Positions 1 to 9,374 of a stretch of DNA of 40,725 nucleotides are shown one piece after another; position 1 is the stretch's first letter, and the number at the start of each line of letters is the position of its first letter. The position numbers and the translations under genes were made by a program. The notes beneath the pieces were generated by a model. It made no database searches. It was not told where the DNA came from and was given only the letters and a program-made list of their open reading frames with translations. Origin of the DNA: Planctomyces sp. (GTDB lineage: Bacteria > Planctomycetota > Planctomycetia > Planctomycetales > Planctomycetaceae); assembly GCA_005791255.1 (NCBI GenBank), contig SXXK01000489.1, positions 1-40,725 of the forward strand. The letters run 5' to 3'.

Positions 1-3000
1 CAGCGACACTATCGGGTATTTCAACAATACAGGTGAACGGTGAGACGCGACTGAAGACAAGGAATTCCGTTTCGGCAGCTGGTGATTGCCCAGGCCTTGC
101 TGATACAACGGTTGCTGAGATGGCCACGAGGCTGTTACCGGGACCGGAATCAGTTTCTGTCGGCACAACGGGAATTGGCAGTTGGATGTTCATGGGACTG
201 ATGAACTGACCTGCCGGCAGGCGTTTAGCGTATTCCGATTCACGAGCGCCGGAGGCGGTCATCTGCAGTCGACCGACATCGAGTGTCCAGTCGGGCATTC
301 GTGATTCGGGAGTTGGCCGAGCCGGCGACTTTTCGGCAAGGAAAAGTTCGGACCACGTGATGCGTTCTGAGATTGCAGGCCATGGGATGCTGGCATTGGA
401 ACTGTCGGTGGCTGATTTTCGTTCGGGGAGAGGCAGGCTCCAGATCACAGTGAAGTCGGATTGTCCGAAGAGTGATCGGATGGCCGTGCCATCGACAAAG
501 AATCGCTGACCATCGCGCTGGAGTGCATACTTTTCGCGGTTGGAGAGTACTGCTGGTTCGCTGACAAATTCAGTGTTGTCAGGGAAGTTCATTTCCAGAG
601 GCCCGAGAGCGACGGACCACTGTGTGAGTCGCACGGCGAACTGGAGTCGATCGGCAAGCCACCATGCGGCTACTGCGCCCTGTGGATCCACGGGATTCAG
701 TCGGGTGAGTCTGATGGGGCGAGTTTCGCCGACGACTGTGAGTCTGAGTGGTGAGCCTCGCTGCAGTACGTCTCCGGGTTTGAGTGGGGGATCGGAAACG
801 GCGTCACCGGTATCAGCGAAGACGAGTCCGGTACCGGACTGGTCATTGAGGACCAGCGAGGATTCAAGAATCTGGGATTTTTCAAGAGTTGGGCTGGGTA
901 TGCGCAGATCAGCATCATCTGGAAGTATTTCCAGGGTTCCCTGCAGGGTAATGGCGTGCAGGCCGGTTGTGCCTTCGCGCAGCAGGATGATGACCTGGTT
1001 TCCGCGACGGTGCCATGAGGCGAGTCGATTTGCTTCACCGGCTGTGACTTCGACGTTCTGTACGATGACTTTTTCGGGAATTGTGATGCGGTGTCGAAAG
1101 ACGGCCAGGGCGGAAGTTTCGACGTCCATGCGGCAGGTCCAGTTCATGTTCTGTTCGGTGAAAGTGCACTCCTGCGAAATCCGGACTTCATTGGTTGTGA
1201 TGCGGTCGGGGGCAGTGAGTTGCAGGCTGAGGGAATTCTGTGAGATCTGGAAGATCAGATCGGACCTTCTCAGCCATGGGCCCCAGCGTGGTGAAACGTC
1301 TGTGAAGTTGAGCGGAGTGGCCAGCGTTCTGTCGGGAGTGACGGGTGCAAAGATGGGGTTTGCCCGCAGGGCGAGAATTCCGCCGAGTGTCGGCGTACAG
1401 TCGGCGAACTGATTCAGCTGATGCACTGGAATCAACTGCTGCTGTAGTGGCAGGGGCCGAGTTGATCTGAGTTGCAGGTGCAGAATGAAGTCCGCCGGAA
1501 CAACTCCGGGAAGAGCAATGACGGCGGATTGATTGTCAGTCGACCAGAGCAGTTCAGGGTTCTGGAATCCGGCAGCAGCGGCAGCCGAGAGGAGTTTGAA
1601 TCCGTCGGGTATGCGGTAGCGTATTTCTGTGCTGAGTGGGTTCCATTGTTCAAAGCGGCAGTAGCAGCTGAGATTTTGCAGTCCGGAGGTGTTTTCGGCG
1701 ACAGTCATGACTTCAACTCGGGCGGGATTTGCGCGGCTGCGATCGAGTTCTGTCTGGAGCAGTCGCACGTCGACAGAGTCTCCGCCAGCCAGTCCGTTGA
1801 ACGGGACAGATCCGCTGGCGGGATTCCACTGGATGAAACCGTCAGTGGACTGCAGTCGGGCGATTGAAAACAGTCCTTCAGCGGCGATGATTTCGATTTC
1901 TGACAGCGGGCTGGGTGGAGCGGGTATGCGGAATTGCAGCCCTGACGGCTGACGGAGCGTGTGAGGACGAAGTCGGCAGACAACGAAGTGTTCTGAGAAT
2001 GCTGCGACTTCGTCGGCGGCTACTGCGGTGCGATTCTGGTCGGTGTCAGCGATTGGAAAATCGGGAACAGTTTTGGAGGCGGGGATGGGAATGGCGAGTT
2101 GATCGGGAGGATTCGGTTCAGGAAAGACCTGTTGTCCGTTGACTTCACAGGAAACCAGCTGAGTTCCCTGGGTGGGCAGGTTGAGAGCGCCAGCCTGATC
2201 GCTGCTTGGCACGGAGACCACCAGTTCAAGTCTGAGTTCGACGGAGTCCGGTGTGCTGGCGGTGACGATGGCTTTAAGGGAGCGTACGACGGCGTCGGAT
2301 TTTTTAGGAATCAGCAGTTCGAGTTCTCGGAGTTGCCGGAGATAACTGCGGCGAACGAAGGCGATTCCCGCAGTTTCGGGAGTGGGTGGAGGTGTGAGGA
2401 TGTCGGGAGTCCGGGCATTTTCGGTCAGGGGGCTGCGGGGGGGCTGAGCGGCTTCCTGGGCTATCGCGGAGTGGGTTGTGAGGGTCACGAGGAGTGTCAG
2501 GCTGCGGAGTATTGCGGTGTTTCGGAAGCTGCGCAGGTATCTGAGGAAACTGCGAGTTGACAGCATCAGCAGCAACGCTCCGGCACTTCCCCAGAACGCT
2601 CCCTGCAGTGCGGCATGGACGACGGGAGTCAATTCAAACAGACCAGCGGGTGAAAGCATTATGATTGGTAGAGCTGCAGCCTGAGGATTTCTCAGCAGCA
2701 GTGTTGAGCAGGAGAGGCAGATGCCGAAGAAGACAACGCCCATCCCGGCGGCAACGATCCGGCGTCGCTGTTTCTGAGTGACTTCCAGCGACATGGGATA
2801 GTCTTTTGTATCCGGCTGCACGAACCATGCGCGGGTCCAGCCACGGGTTCCTGAAAGTTGCCAGTACAACTGGAATTGAGTTGTTTCTGCGTGCGGTCCG
2901 GACGTGAATCCAGCGGAGTTTGCTGCGTGGGCGGGCTCAGGCGAGTTCCGAAAAAAGAGTTCGTCAAGCTGCGGAGCATCGGAGGAATCAGCAACACGGA

Positions 3001-5716
3001 ATTCAGAGGGAGGCAGTTCTGGTTCAAGTTCGGGAGCGATCAGCAGGTGGTGTACGAATTGAACGCCCTTGCCATTGATGGATTGCAATCTTGATAAATT
3101 CAGTCGACTGCGAATGTTTTCGAGCGGAGTGAATTCGGGGCTCCATGTCAAAACGACGCGACAGCGATCGGTTGTGGCGGGCAGCGGGATCCGGAGTCCA
3201 GTGGGACCCCGTTCGGCAGCGATCCGTCTCCCTTCGACAAGGACATAGGGTTGTGTCTGGGCGGTATCGATCAGCAGCTGATTTGCAGTTACGGGGCCGG
3301 CGACATCGATGACTGCGAGCATTCGGTGTTCGACCTGTCCCTTGCGTTCCCGAATCAAGTGATAGCAGGCGGCATCAGCTGACTGTATCGGGTCTCTGGC
3401 TTCGGGACTGGATCGTTGAATAACGATGGTTTGGGGTTCGATGGGCAGGATCCACGATGCCAGTTGAGCATTTTCCGGGACAGCCGGTGATTCCTGCAGT
3501 CCTGTGACATTGAGGATCTTCAGATCGGAGCGAGGCAGGGTGATTATGGCGGTGGTGGTTTCTGCTTCGGGGAGAAAGGGAACTGCCGCAGAAAATTGTC
3601 CGGTGACTGCGCGTCGGATACTTCCATTGATAAGCACGGTGGCATCGTTGCGGAACTGTGGCAGTGGCAGGATGGCGTCTCTCCAGGAATTTTCAGAGCC
3701 TGCTACGGCGCGCCATGTCGGGGTAATGGTCTGTCCATTGACAGTCCAGCTGATTTCTTCAGCGAATTCAGCGTCCAGTCGGAGAATGATGCTGGACTGC
3801 AATTGTGAGGGAGAGCATTCGACCTGCAGATTTTCGACAACAACACCGTCACCGTCAGTCCGTAACTGATGTGTCACACGGCAACGGGCAGGCTGGGTGG
3901 CCGGTTGCATTTGCGGGAGCGAGTCACCGCCGAAGTAGCAGAGAGTATCTTCCGAGATTTCGGTGGCGGGAAACCACGGAGCGGCGGCAAGAAACGTCTG
4001 ATTTGCCATCGACTGCAGGCCGCTGGCCCAGCGGCTTGAAATGCGGGATCCCGTCAGCGTCGCGGGTGAATACAGAAGCCATGCTGCTGTGCGTTCGACG
4101 TCCGGAGCGACAGCGAGTGGAGGCTGCAGGGTGGCCGGGTCCGCCTTTTCGGACTGCTGCATTTGCAGGTCAATGACCCGTGATGTATCGGGTTCGAGGG
4201 TTTCGGGAAGGTGTACGGTGAGAACGGAGCTTTCGGAGCCATCAGAAGCCTCGCCACCTGAAGCGGATCGTTGTTCGAAATAAAGTGCGCGACCGTTTGA
4301 TGTATAGCGTGCGGCTACGATCTGCCAGCCGGCATTGATGGGCCATTTCAGTTCAATGACTGCAGCTTCACGGCACTGCACATTGACGAAGCAGCGAACG
4401 GCAGCCAGTTGCCCGGTGGGTTGCAGAAGTGTTGCGACAGCATCGGAGAGAACTGCGGCGGTCGTGGAAGTGCGGACGGTGGCCGAGGCATCGCTGCTGT
4501 ACTGCGTTAACTGATAGGTGCGTGACTGATCCGGTCCTGGAACAACGTCTCGTTCCTGCATTCCGGTGAGTGCCCAGTCATCGATATTGACGGTGGATGG
4601 CAGAGAGACACTGACGATGCCCGGCGGCGTTAAGAGTGTTCCACGAGTTTCCTGTGCGCTTTGCCATTCCTGCATCGCCAGGGCCGGGAGATCCCATTTG
4701 TCGGCATCCGGGATCACAGATGCGGTGGAGATCGTCAGTGATCCGGCGGAACCGGCATCAGAGAGTCTGATGAGCAGACTTTGTGAGTTTTCGGAAGTGT
4801 GAGTTTCCCAGCGCACTGAGCGGTTTTCATCAGTGCGAACGGCAGTCACGCGGGCGCCGGGGCTAAGTCGTGCCGACAACGCTGCGAGGTCGCGCGAGTT
4901 CTGTGGGAGCCCGATGGTCCATCGAGAGGACATGATGTCGCCGTTCAGGACGTGATTTGCCGAGAAACTTGTCAGTGGCAGTGGTTCGGATGGCTGCAGG
5001 TGGGATGTGTTTCGACAGGAAAATGCGAGCCTGGCGGGTTCAGACGCCAGCAGTTCCCAGAGCAATCCGGATTCAGCGGGCTGGGGCCCAAGGACGAGGC
5101 AGCCCAGTCCGGTAACTTCTGTTTCCGGAGGAGTTTTGAGCTGCAGCGAAGTGGCGCTGCTGGCGGGCAGCTCCAGTCGAAATATTGTGGATTCGCCTGA
5201 GACGAGTCCATCAGCGGTCCACGTGCCGCTGAGATCTCCGGTCAGACCGGGTTTCAGGACGAACAGACGTCTTTCAGGATCCGCACCCAGTGGGACGGTT
5301 CCCTGTGGATCACGGAGTTGCAGTTGCCGCAGGCTTGTGCGTCCGAGCAGGAGACCGTTTCCGGAAGCTGCCTCTGCGGATCTGCTGAGTCCGAACTGCA
5401 GAGTACCGGAGACCAGAGAGCGTCCTCTGAATTCTGCTTCATAGCGGGCCATACGGATTGTTGGGGCAGACGGTTCCTTCGAGATTGTCAGAAGTTTCTG
5501 CAGGGCACTGAGATCTTTTTGGGAGAGTGGTACGTATTCACCCGCAGCGATCATTTCAGGGAGTTGCTCTGGTGTGGTGGGTGCAGTACTGACACTGGGA
5601 GTTGTCGGGGATTCTGCGGTGCTGACGGAAGCAGGGGATTGGGGAACCTGCGGATCAGTCTGTCCGGTGGCAGCCTGGAGCAACAACGAGAAAAGTATCA
5701 GGAAGTGTCCGGACAT
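1..5716 (-). CDS. Giant planctomycete-type envelope/secreted protein, partial (C-terminus beyond left window edge); two signal-peptide + beta-rich ectodomain modules in one frame
   Basis: The - strand frame starting at ATG 5716-5714 (MSGHFLILFSLLLQAATGQTDPQVPQSP...) showed no stop in the stretches I read by hand (about 5716-4480, 2830-2440 and 1-360). No ORF in the supplied track uses this frame, as expected for an ORF with no stop inside the window. N-terminal signal peptide, Pro/Ser/Thr-rich linker, long beta-rich ectodomain, hydrophobic segments at about 2560-2790. Confidence 0.85.
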   Translation of the reverse strand, partial: MSGHFLILFSLLLQAATGQTDPQVPQSPASVSTAESPTTPSVSTAPTTPEQLPEMIAAGEYVPLSQKDLSALQKLLTISKEPSAPTIRMARYEAEFRGRSLVSGTLQFGLSRSAEAASGNGLLLGRTSLRQLQLRDPQGTVPLGADPERRLFVLKPGLTGDLSGTWTADGLVSGESTIFRLELPASSATSLQLKTPPETEVTGLGCLVLGPQPAESGLLWELLASEPARLAFSCRNTSHLQPSEPLPLTSFSANHVLNGDIMSSRWTIGLPQNSRDLAALSARLSPGARVTAVRTDENRSVRWETHTSENSQSLLIRLSDAGSAGSLTISTASVIPDADKWDLPALAMQEWQSAQETRGTLLTPPGIVSVSLPSTVNIDDWALTGMQERDVVPGPDQSRTYQLTQYSSDASATVRTSTTAAVLSDAVATLLQPTGQLAAVRCFVNVQCREAAVIELKWPINAGWQIVAARYTSNGRALYFEQRSASGGEASDGSESSVLTVHLPETLEPDTSRVIDLQMQQSEKADPATLQPPLAVAPDVERTAAWLLYSPATLTGSRISSRWASGLQSMANQTFLAAAPWFPATEISEDTLCYFGGDSLPQMQPATQPARCRVTHQLRTDGDGVVVENLQVECSPSQLQSSIILRLDAEFAEEISWTVNGQTITPTWRAVAGSENSWRDAILPLPQFRNDATVLINGSIRRAVTGQFSAAVPFLPEAETTTAIITLPRSDLKILNVTGLQESPAVPENAQLASWILPIEPQTIVIQRSSPEARDPIQSADAACYHLIRERKGQVEHRMLAVIDVAGPVTANQLLIDTAQTQPYVLVEGRRIAAERGPTGLRIPLPATTDRCRVVLTWSPEFTPLENIRSRLNLSRLQSINGKGVQFVHHLLIAPELEPELPPSEFRVADSSDAPQLDELFFRNSPEPAHAANSAGFTSGPHAETTQFQLYWQLSGTRGWTRAWFVQPDTKDYPMSLEVTQKQRRRIVAAGMGVVFFGICLSCSTLLLRNPQAAALPIIMLSPAGLFELTPVVHAALQGAFWGSAGALLLMLSTRSFLRYLRSFRNTAILRSLTLLVTLTTHSAIAQEAAQPPRSPLTENARTPDILTPPPTPETAGIAFVRRSYLRQLRELELLIPKKSDAVVRSLKAIVTASTPDSVELRLELVVSVPSSDQAGALNLPTQGTQLVSCEVNGQQVFPEPNPPDQLAIPIPASKTVPDFPIADTDQNRTAVAADEVAAFSEHFVVCRLRPHTLRQPSGLQFRIPAPPSPLSEIEIIAAEGLFSIARLQSTDGFIQWNPASGSVPFNGLAGGDSVDVRLLQTELDRSRANPARVEVMTVAENTSGLQNLSCYCRFEQWNPLSTEIRYRIPDGFKLLSAAAAAGFQNPELLWSTDNQSAVIALPGVVPADFILHLQLRSTRPLPLQQQLIPVHQLNQFADCTPTLGGILALRANPIFAPVTPDRTLATPLNFTDVSPRWGPWLRRSDLIFQISQNSLSLQLTAPDRITTNEVRISQECTFTEQNMNWTCRMDVETSALAVFRHRITIPEKVIVQNVEVTAGEANRLASWHRRGNQVIILLREGTTGLHAITLQGTLEILPDDADLRIPSPTLEKSQILESSLVLNDQSGTGLVFADTGDAVSDPPLKPGDVLQRGSPLRLTVVGETRPIRLTRLNPVDPQGAVAAWWLADRLQFAVRLTQWSVALGPLEMNFPDNTEFVSEPAVLSNREKYALQRDGQRFFVDGTAIRSLFGQSDFTVIWSLPLPERKSATDSSNASIPWPAISERITWSELFLAEKSPARPTPESRMPDWTLDVGRLQMTASGARESEYAKRLPAGQFISPMNIQLPIPVVPTETDSGPGNSLVAISATVVSARPGQSPAAETEFLVFSRVSPFTCIVEIPDSVA
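2440..2790 (-). other. Internal TM cluster followed by signal-peptide-like segment inside the giant ORF (module junction)
   Basis: Hand translation of the - strand: ...QRRRIVAAGMGVVFFGICLSCSTLLLRNPQAAALPIIMLSPAGLFELTPVVHAALQGAFWGSAGALLLMLSTRSFLRYLRSFRNTAILRSLTLLVTLTTHSAIAQEAAQPP... Three hydrophobic stretches, an Arg-rich patch, then a hydrophobic core ending in a signal-peptidase-I-like AIA-Q site. Confidence 0.75.
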
Positions 5717-5717
5717 T

Positions 5718-8700
5718 TCAGCGTGCCGAGCCTGAGGAGAGATCCGGTTGCAGAGCACTGCTGCCCGATGCTGCACCGTGGTTATCTCGAACGTCTACGG
5801 CAGCCAGGTCGGGAAAACCGAAGATGGAGGGCAGTTCGGCGGTGTTGGCAATCGAGTTGCCGGAGGTGCGTCGATCTGCCAGATATCTGTGCAGCTGAGC
5901 GATACACAATCCTGCCAGTATGCCGGCAACGGCAGCTGGCAGAAAGACGGCTGACCAGACAGGCTGAGCAATCCATGTGGTGAGTGCCAGGGCAGGCGTG
6001 AGGACGAGGGGTACGAGTGGCGAGAGGCGTCTGAACAGGGACATGGACAGAAAGATCAGAGCACAGCCGGGCGCGGCAGCGAGGACCTGCAGGGCAAGTG
6101 GAACTTCGATGACTCTGAGTTCCCGGGCTGCCGCGGTACCGAGGCAAAGTCCGCTGGCATTTTGCTGTCGGATTACCGACGGAGTGCAGGTTTCAACGGC
6201 CGTCCGGACTGCAGGCGAGAAGGTGGAGATTACGGAGGCGAGGTCGGCGGCATGCTGTGCCGCGACGGGCTGCCTCCACGGCAGCGCCGAGGTCAGCCCG
6301 TGATCAAACGAATCAAAGTCGCTGCCGAGCGGAATACTGCGGGCGCCGGGGGATGACAGCAGGCTCCAGACGACCGGCAAGGCAGCTTCTTCAGCGGAAA
6401 AACGGGGTCTCAGCAGGCTGAGCCGGCGGTAAAACGCCGAGCCTGATGGAGTAATCTGGCGACATCTGATCAGCAGCACTGTCGGGCCTTGCAACTGTTC
6501 GAGCGCCGTGGGCAGGATCTGCCAGCGTACAGCAGTGCCGTCTGTCGTTGGCACTGCCTGCAGTGCTGTTCTGGCAACGTCGGCTGTGGTCAGCATCTGA
6601 CTGCCCAGCTGCACAGATTCGAGCTGTAATTCATTTTCGAGGCTGAAATAGATGTTCCGGGGAACGTCCTCCCACGCCGCGATTATTGATGTAAGAGCCT
6701 GTCCGGGCAGCAATTCGGAGCCTGCGAGGATCAGCAGGGGGCTTTCTGCGCCTCCAAAGCCGGCTGTTTCGGCGCGGCGGACAGGCAGTGTCAGGTTCTG
6801 TGCCGTCAGGGCGGGAATGGCTGACGAACCTCCACCCGTCTGCCCGCTTCGCCATTGCCACGCAGCATCAGACTCTTCGGAAAATACGGGCTCCCAGCGG
6901 ACGGGGTCTGCGACCTGCAGTCCGCTCCATGATGCTGTTTGTGCGCGAATGCTGCGAATCAGGCAGTCACCGGGAATCACCAGCGGCACTTCCTGAATTG
7001 CGTTTTGGCTGGCTGAGCCCGATTGCTGAGCACTCCAGATCCAGCCCACATCCAGCAACAGTTCTCCTCGAGCTGACTGAGGAAGTCGAAATGTCCACTT
7101 TCCAGAGGGCCCTATCACCGGTCGCAGTGGTTCACGAATGCCTGCAGCACGCACTATCGGCTGGACTCGATCCGGCACAAACAACGCTACTTCAGTCAGG
7201 TCTTTATGATCGATCAGAAAGCGAATCTGCTGTCGGAGTTCAAGTCCGTTGGCGACCGGCGCCAATCTCGTGGAAACATCTGCTTCGACGACCGGGTCCT
7301 GTTTTCGCAGTGAGACCAGCAGTGGTTGCTCCGGATCTCGATAAAGCAGGCTGCGCGGGGGATTGACCGGACCTGCAGTCTCCGGGCCAGCACCAGCTGA
7401 CGAGATCGCGTTCAGAGCATCGGCAGATGCGGGCGCGGTGATTTCAATTCGATTCTGGTCGGACTGCAGCAGTCGAATGGTAACGGGTTGACCGGTGCGT
7501 TCGCGTACCTGAGGGCAGAGCAGGCTGAGTACAGCATCTGCTGTGGCTTCCTGTTTTGCGAGACAGCGGAGTTCAGCACTGAATTCCCCTGTTTGTCGTT
7601 CGAGAAATGTCAGTGTGATCCAGTCCGGCTGACCTTCAACATCACGCAGAACTGCTCCCGAGGTGCCCGGCTGTCGCTGAAGTACAATGTCGCCGGGCAG
7701 CAGGCCCCAGATTTCACGCATTGCCTGCGGCCACTGCAGCGGCAATTCCAGGAGTGAACCGCGGAGAACATTCACGTTCCAGCGCATCAGCAGACTGACG
7801 GAGTTGCCTTCCGGCTTCAATTCCAGTTCCTGTGTGAAGATGTACTGTGCCTCCGTCTCCTTCACCAGAAGCTGAATCCTGGATTCCGGAGATCGAAGCC
7901 GAAATGCGGTCGCTGCGACCCCTCCGGCCACGTCGGAGGCCACGCGGCGTCGCTGAGCGCCCTCCACCTTCGACTGCTCCACAACAAGTCCTGACGGGAT
8001 CAGAATATCGAGGTCACCTGTCTGGACATTGGCCTCCTGAACAACCGGAAGCGAAACAGCAACCGCGAGTGGAAAAGCCTGTTCCCTCATTTCCAGTTCG
8101 AAACCGAGAGTCAGCTGGCCTTCAACCGCTGAAGTGAGGCGTATCAGAGTCCGCTGCGGATTTTCATTCGGCAGCGATTCAAAATTCTTCAGTACCGAGG
8201 CATTGGCTGAGTTTCGAGCACTGACTTCCTGAAGCTCGAAACCCGGTGGATAGACCACACTGACCTCGGAAAGAGATCCACCAGTGATCTGCAGCGACTG
8301 TGTGCCATTGAGACTGACAGGAATAGTCGTCAGGTCAAGTTTGATGCGGGACTGGGACTGCACTACCGGGGGTACGGCGATCTGAGGTGTGATTTCGGAC
8401 CATGTCAAAAAGATCGGACCTGAGAGCCCCCAGAGTTCAACAGCCCGCACACCCTGTTCATCACGCTGCGTTTCCGACACCGCATCGGCTGGCAGACGCT
8501 GCAGGTCGACAGGGACAGCAAAATCGAGGCGTGCGTGGGAGGCTGTGGATTGCGGGAGAGTCAGATTCAACTGCCAGCCCCCCCCGGTTACAGGTCGTGC
8601 GCGGCTGATCATCTGCAGAGTGAGTGTGTGCAGGCCCCGACCGCGGAGATGCCAGGTCCTCAGATTCTGCTCACCAGCCGACAGGACGGCTTCGGCGCCT

Positions 8701-9152
8701 GCGGCCTGTGATTCATGGCGAAACTCGGTCAGAAACACTTCGCCGAATGAAACGGGAACGGCAATCCACTCGCCGTCGGTACGAATCTGTACCTGCAGTC
8801 GGAATGTCAGTCGCACAACATCGCGTTCAACGGCTCCTGTGATCTCGGTGTGGGCAATTGTGAATGCCGGTACTGCACGCTGTTGCAACCCGCGCTGCAG
8901 CAGGAGATCAGCAATGTCAGGCCCCAGCAGATTGCGGAGTGGTACGAGGTCCCCCGATTTCATGCGGATCAATATATCAGATGTTCCGAGCGTTTCAGCG
9001 GCGGGGTCCTGCGTTGCGGGTGGCGTCGCTGCGGGCGGGGCGAGATCGGACTGTGCAATCACAGGTTGCGCAAAGAGACACAGACTGGCAAGCAAAGGAC
9101 CGGCAAGCAACAGTCGTGCGGCGCTGCCGAAGTTCGGGAGTCGCCAATGCAT
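5718..9152 (-). CDS. Large signal-peptide-bearing, beta-rich planctomycete envelope protein with C-terminal transmembrane segments
   Basis: ORF 5718..9176. The more likely start is the internal ATG at 9152 (MHWRLPNFGSAARLLLAGPLLASLCLFAQPVIAQ, a signal peptide). C-terminus has TM-like stretches (LALQVLAAAPGCALIFLSMSLF; LVPLVLTPALALTTWIAQPVW; SAVFLPAAVAGILAGLCIAQL). The TGA stop is 1 nt before the ATG of the giant ORF. Confidence 0.85.
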   Translation of the reverse strand: MHWRLPNFGSAARLLLAGPLLASLCLFAQPVIAQSDLAPPAATPPATQDPAAETLGTSDILIRMKSGDLVPLRNLLGPDIADLLLQRGLQQRAVPAFTIAHTEITGAVERDVVRLTFRLQVQIRTDGEWIAVPVSFGEVFLTEFRHESQAAGAEAVLSAGEQNLRTWHLRGRGLHTLTLQMISRARPVTGGGWQLNLTLPQSTASHARLDFAVPVDLQRLPADAVSETQRDEQGVRAVELWGLSGPIFLTWSEITPQIAVPPVVQSQSRIKLDLTTIPVSLNGTQSLQITGGSLSEVSVVYPPGFELQEVSARNSANASVLKNFESLPNENPQRTLIRLTSAVEGQLTLGFELEMREQAFPLAVAVSLPVVQEANVQTGDLDILIPSGLVVEQSKVEGAQRRRVASDVAGGVAATAFRLRSPESRIQLLVKETEAQYIFTQELELKPEGNSVSLLMRWNVNVLRGSLLELPLQWPQAMREIWGLLPGDIVLQRQPGTSGAVLRDVEGQPDWITLTFLERQTGEFSAELRCLAKQEATADAVLSLLCPQVRERTGQPVTIRLLQSDQNRIEITAPASADALNAISSAGAGPETAGPVNPPRSLLYRDPEQPLLVSLRKQDPVVEADVSTRLAPVANGLELRQQIRFLIDHKDLTEVALFVPDRVQPIVRAAGIREPLRPVIGPSGKWTFRLPQSARGELLLDVGWIWSAQQSGSASQNAIQEVPLVIPGDCLIRSIRAQTASWSGLQVADPVRWEPVFSEESDAAWQWRSGQTGGGSSAIPALTAQNLTLPVRRAETAGFGGAESPLLILAGSELLPGQALTSIIAAWEDVPRNIYFSLENELQLESVQLGSQMLTTADVARTALQAVPTTDGTAVRWQILPTALEQLQGPTVLLIRCRQITPSGSAFYRRLSLLRPRFSAEEAALPVVWSLLSSPGARSIPLGSDFDSFDHGLTSALPWRQPVAAQHAADLASVISTFSPAVRTAVETCTPSVIRQQNASGLCLGTAAARELRVIEVPLALQVLAAAPGCALIFLSMSLFRRLSPLVPLVLTPALALTTWIAQPVWSAVFLPAAVAGILAGLCIAQLHRYLADRRTSGNSIANTAELPSIFGFPDLAAVDVRDNHGAASGSSALQPDLSSGSAR

Positions 9153-9195
9153 AGACCCTAACCCTTCCCGCGCCACTGAAGGTTGCTGAACTGAC

Positions 9196-9222
9196 TGACA
9201 CAGAGGCGGCAGACCTGTGTCA
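9196..9222. promoter_or_regulatory. Perfect 8-bp inverted repeat upstream of the 1152-aa envelope gene
   Basis: TGACACAG(9196-9203)-11 nt-CTGTGTCA(9215-9222). Confidence 0.45.
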
Positions 9223-9374
9223 ACCGCCGGAGCGACTGAACCGGAATCCGCCGAGCAGAGTCCGCCAGCCTGCAGTCAGTATAGTTTACGCAAACAGCCC
9301 GGGCCGGAGAAGTTGCCAAAGTTTACCGAGGTCCTGCAATGTCACGTTTTGTTGAGCGGGCGGATCGCATGTGT

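Noticed and set aside
540-1412. 290-aa + strand ORF and many short + strand ORFs between 1 and 5700
   Set aside because: They lie antisense to the giant - strand ORF, are rich in Ser/Arg/Cys with no recognisable domains, and are best explained as shadow frames of GC-rich coding DNA.
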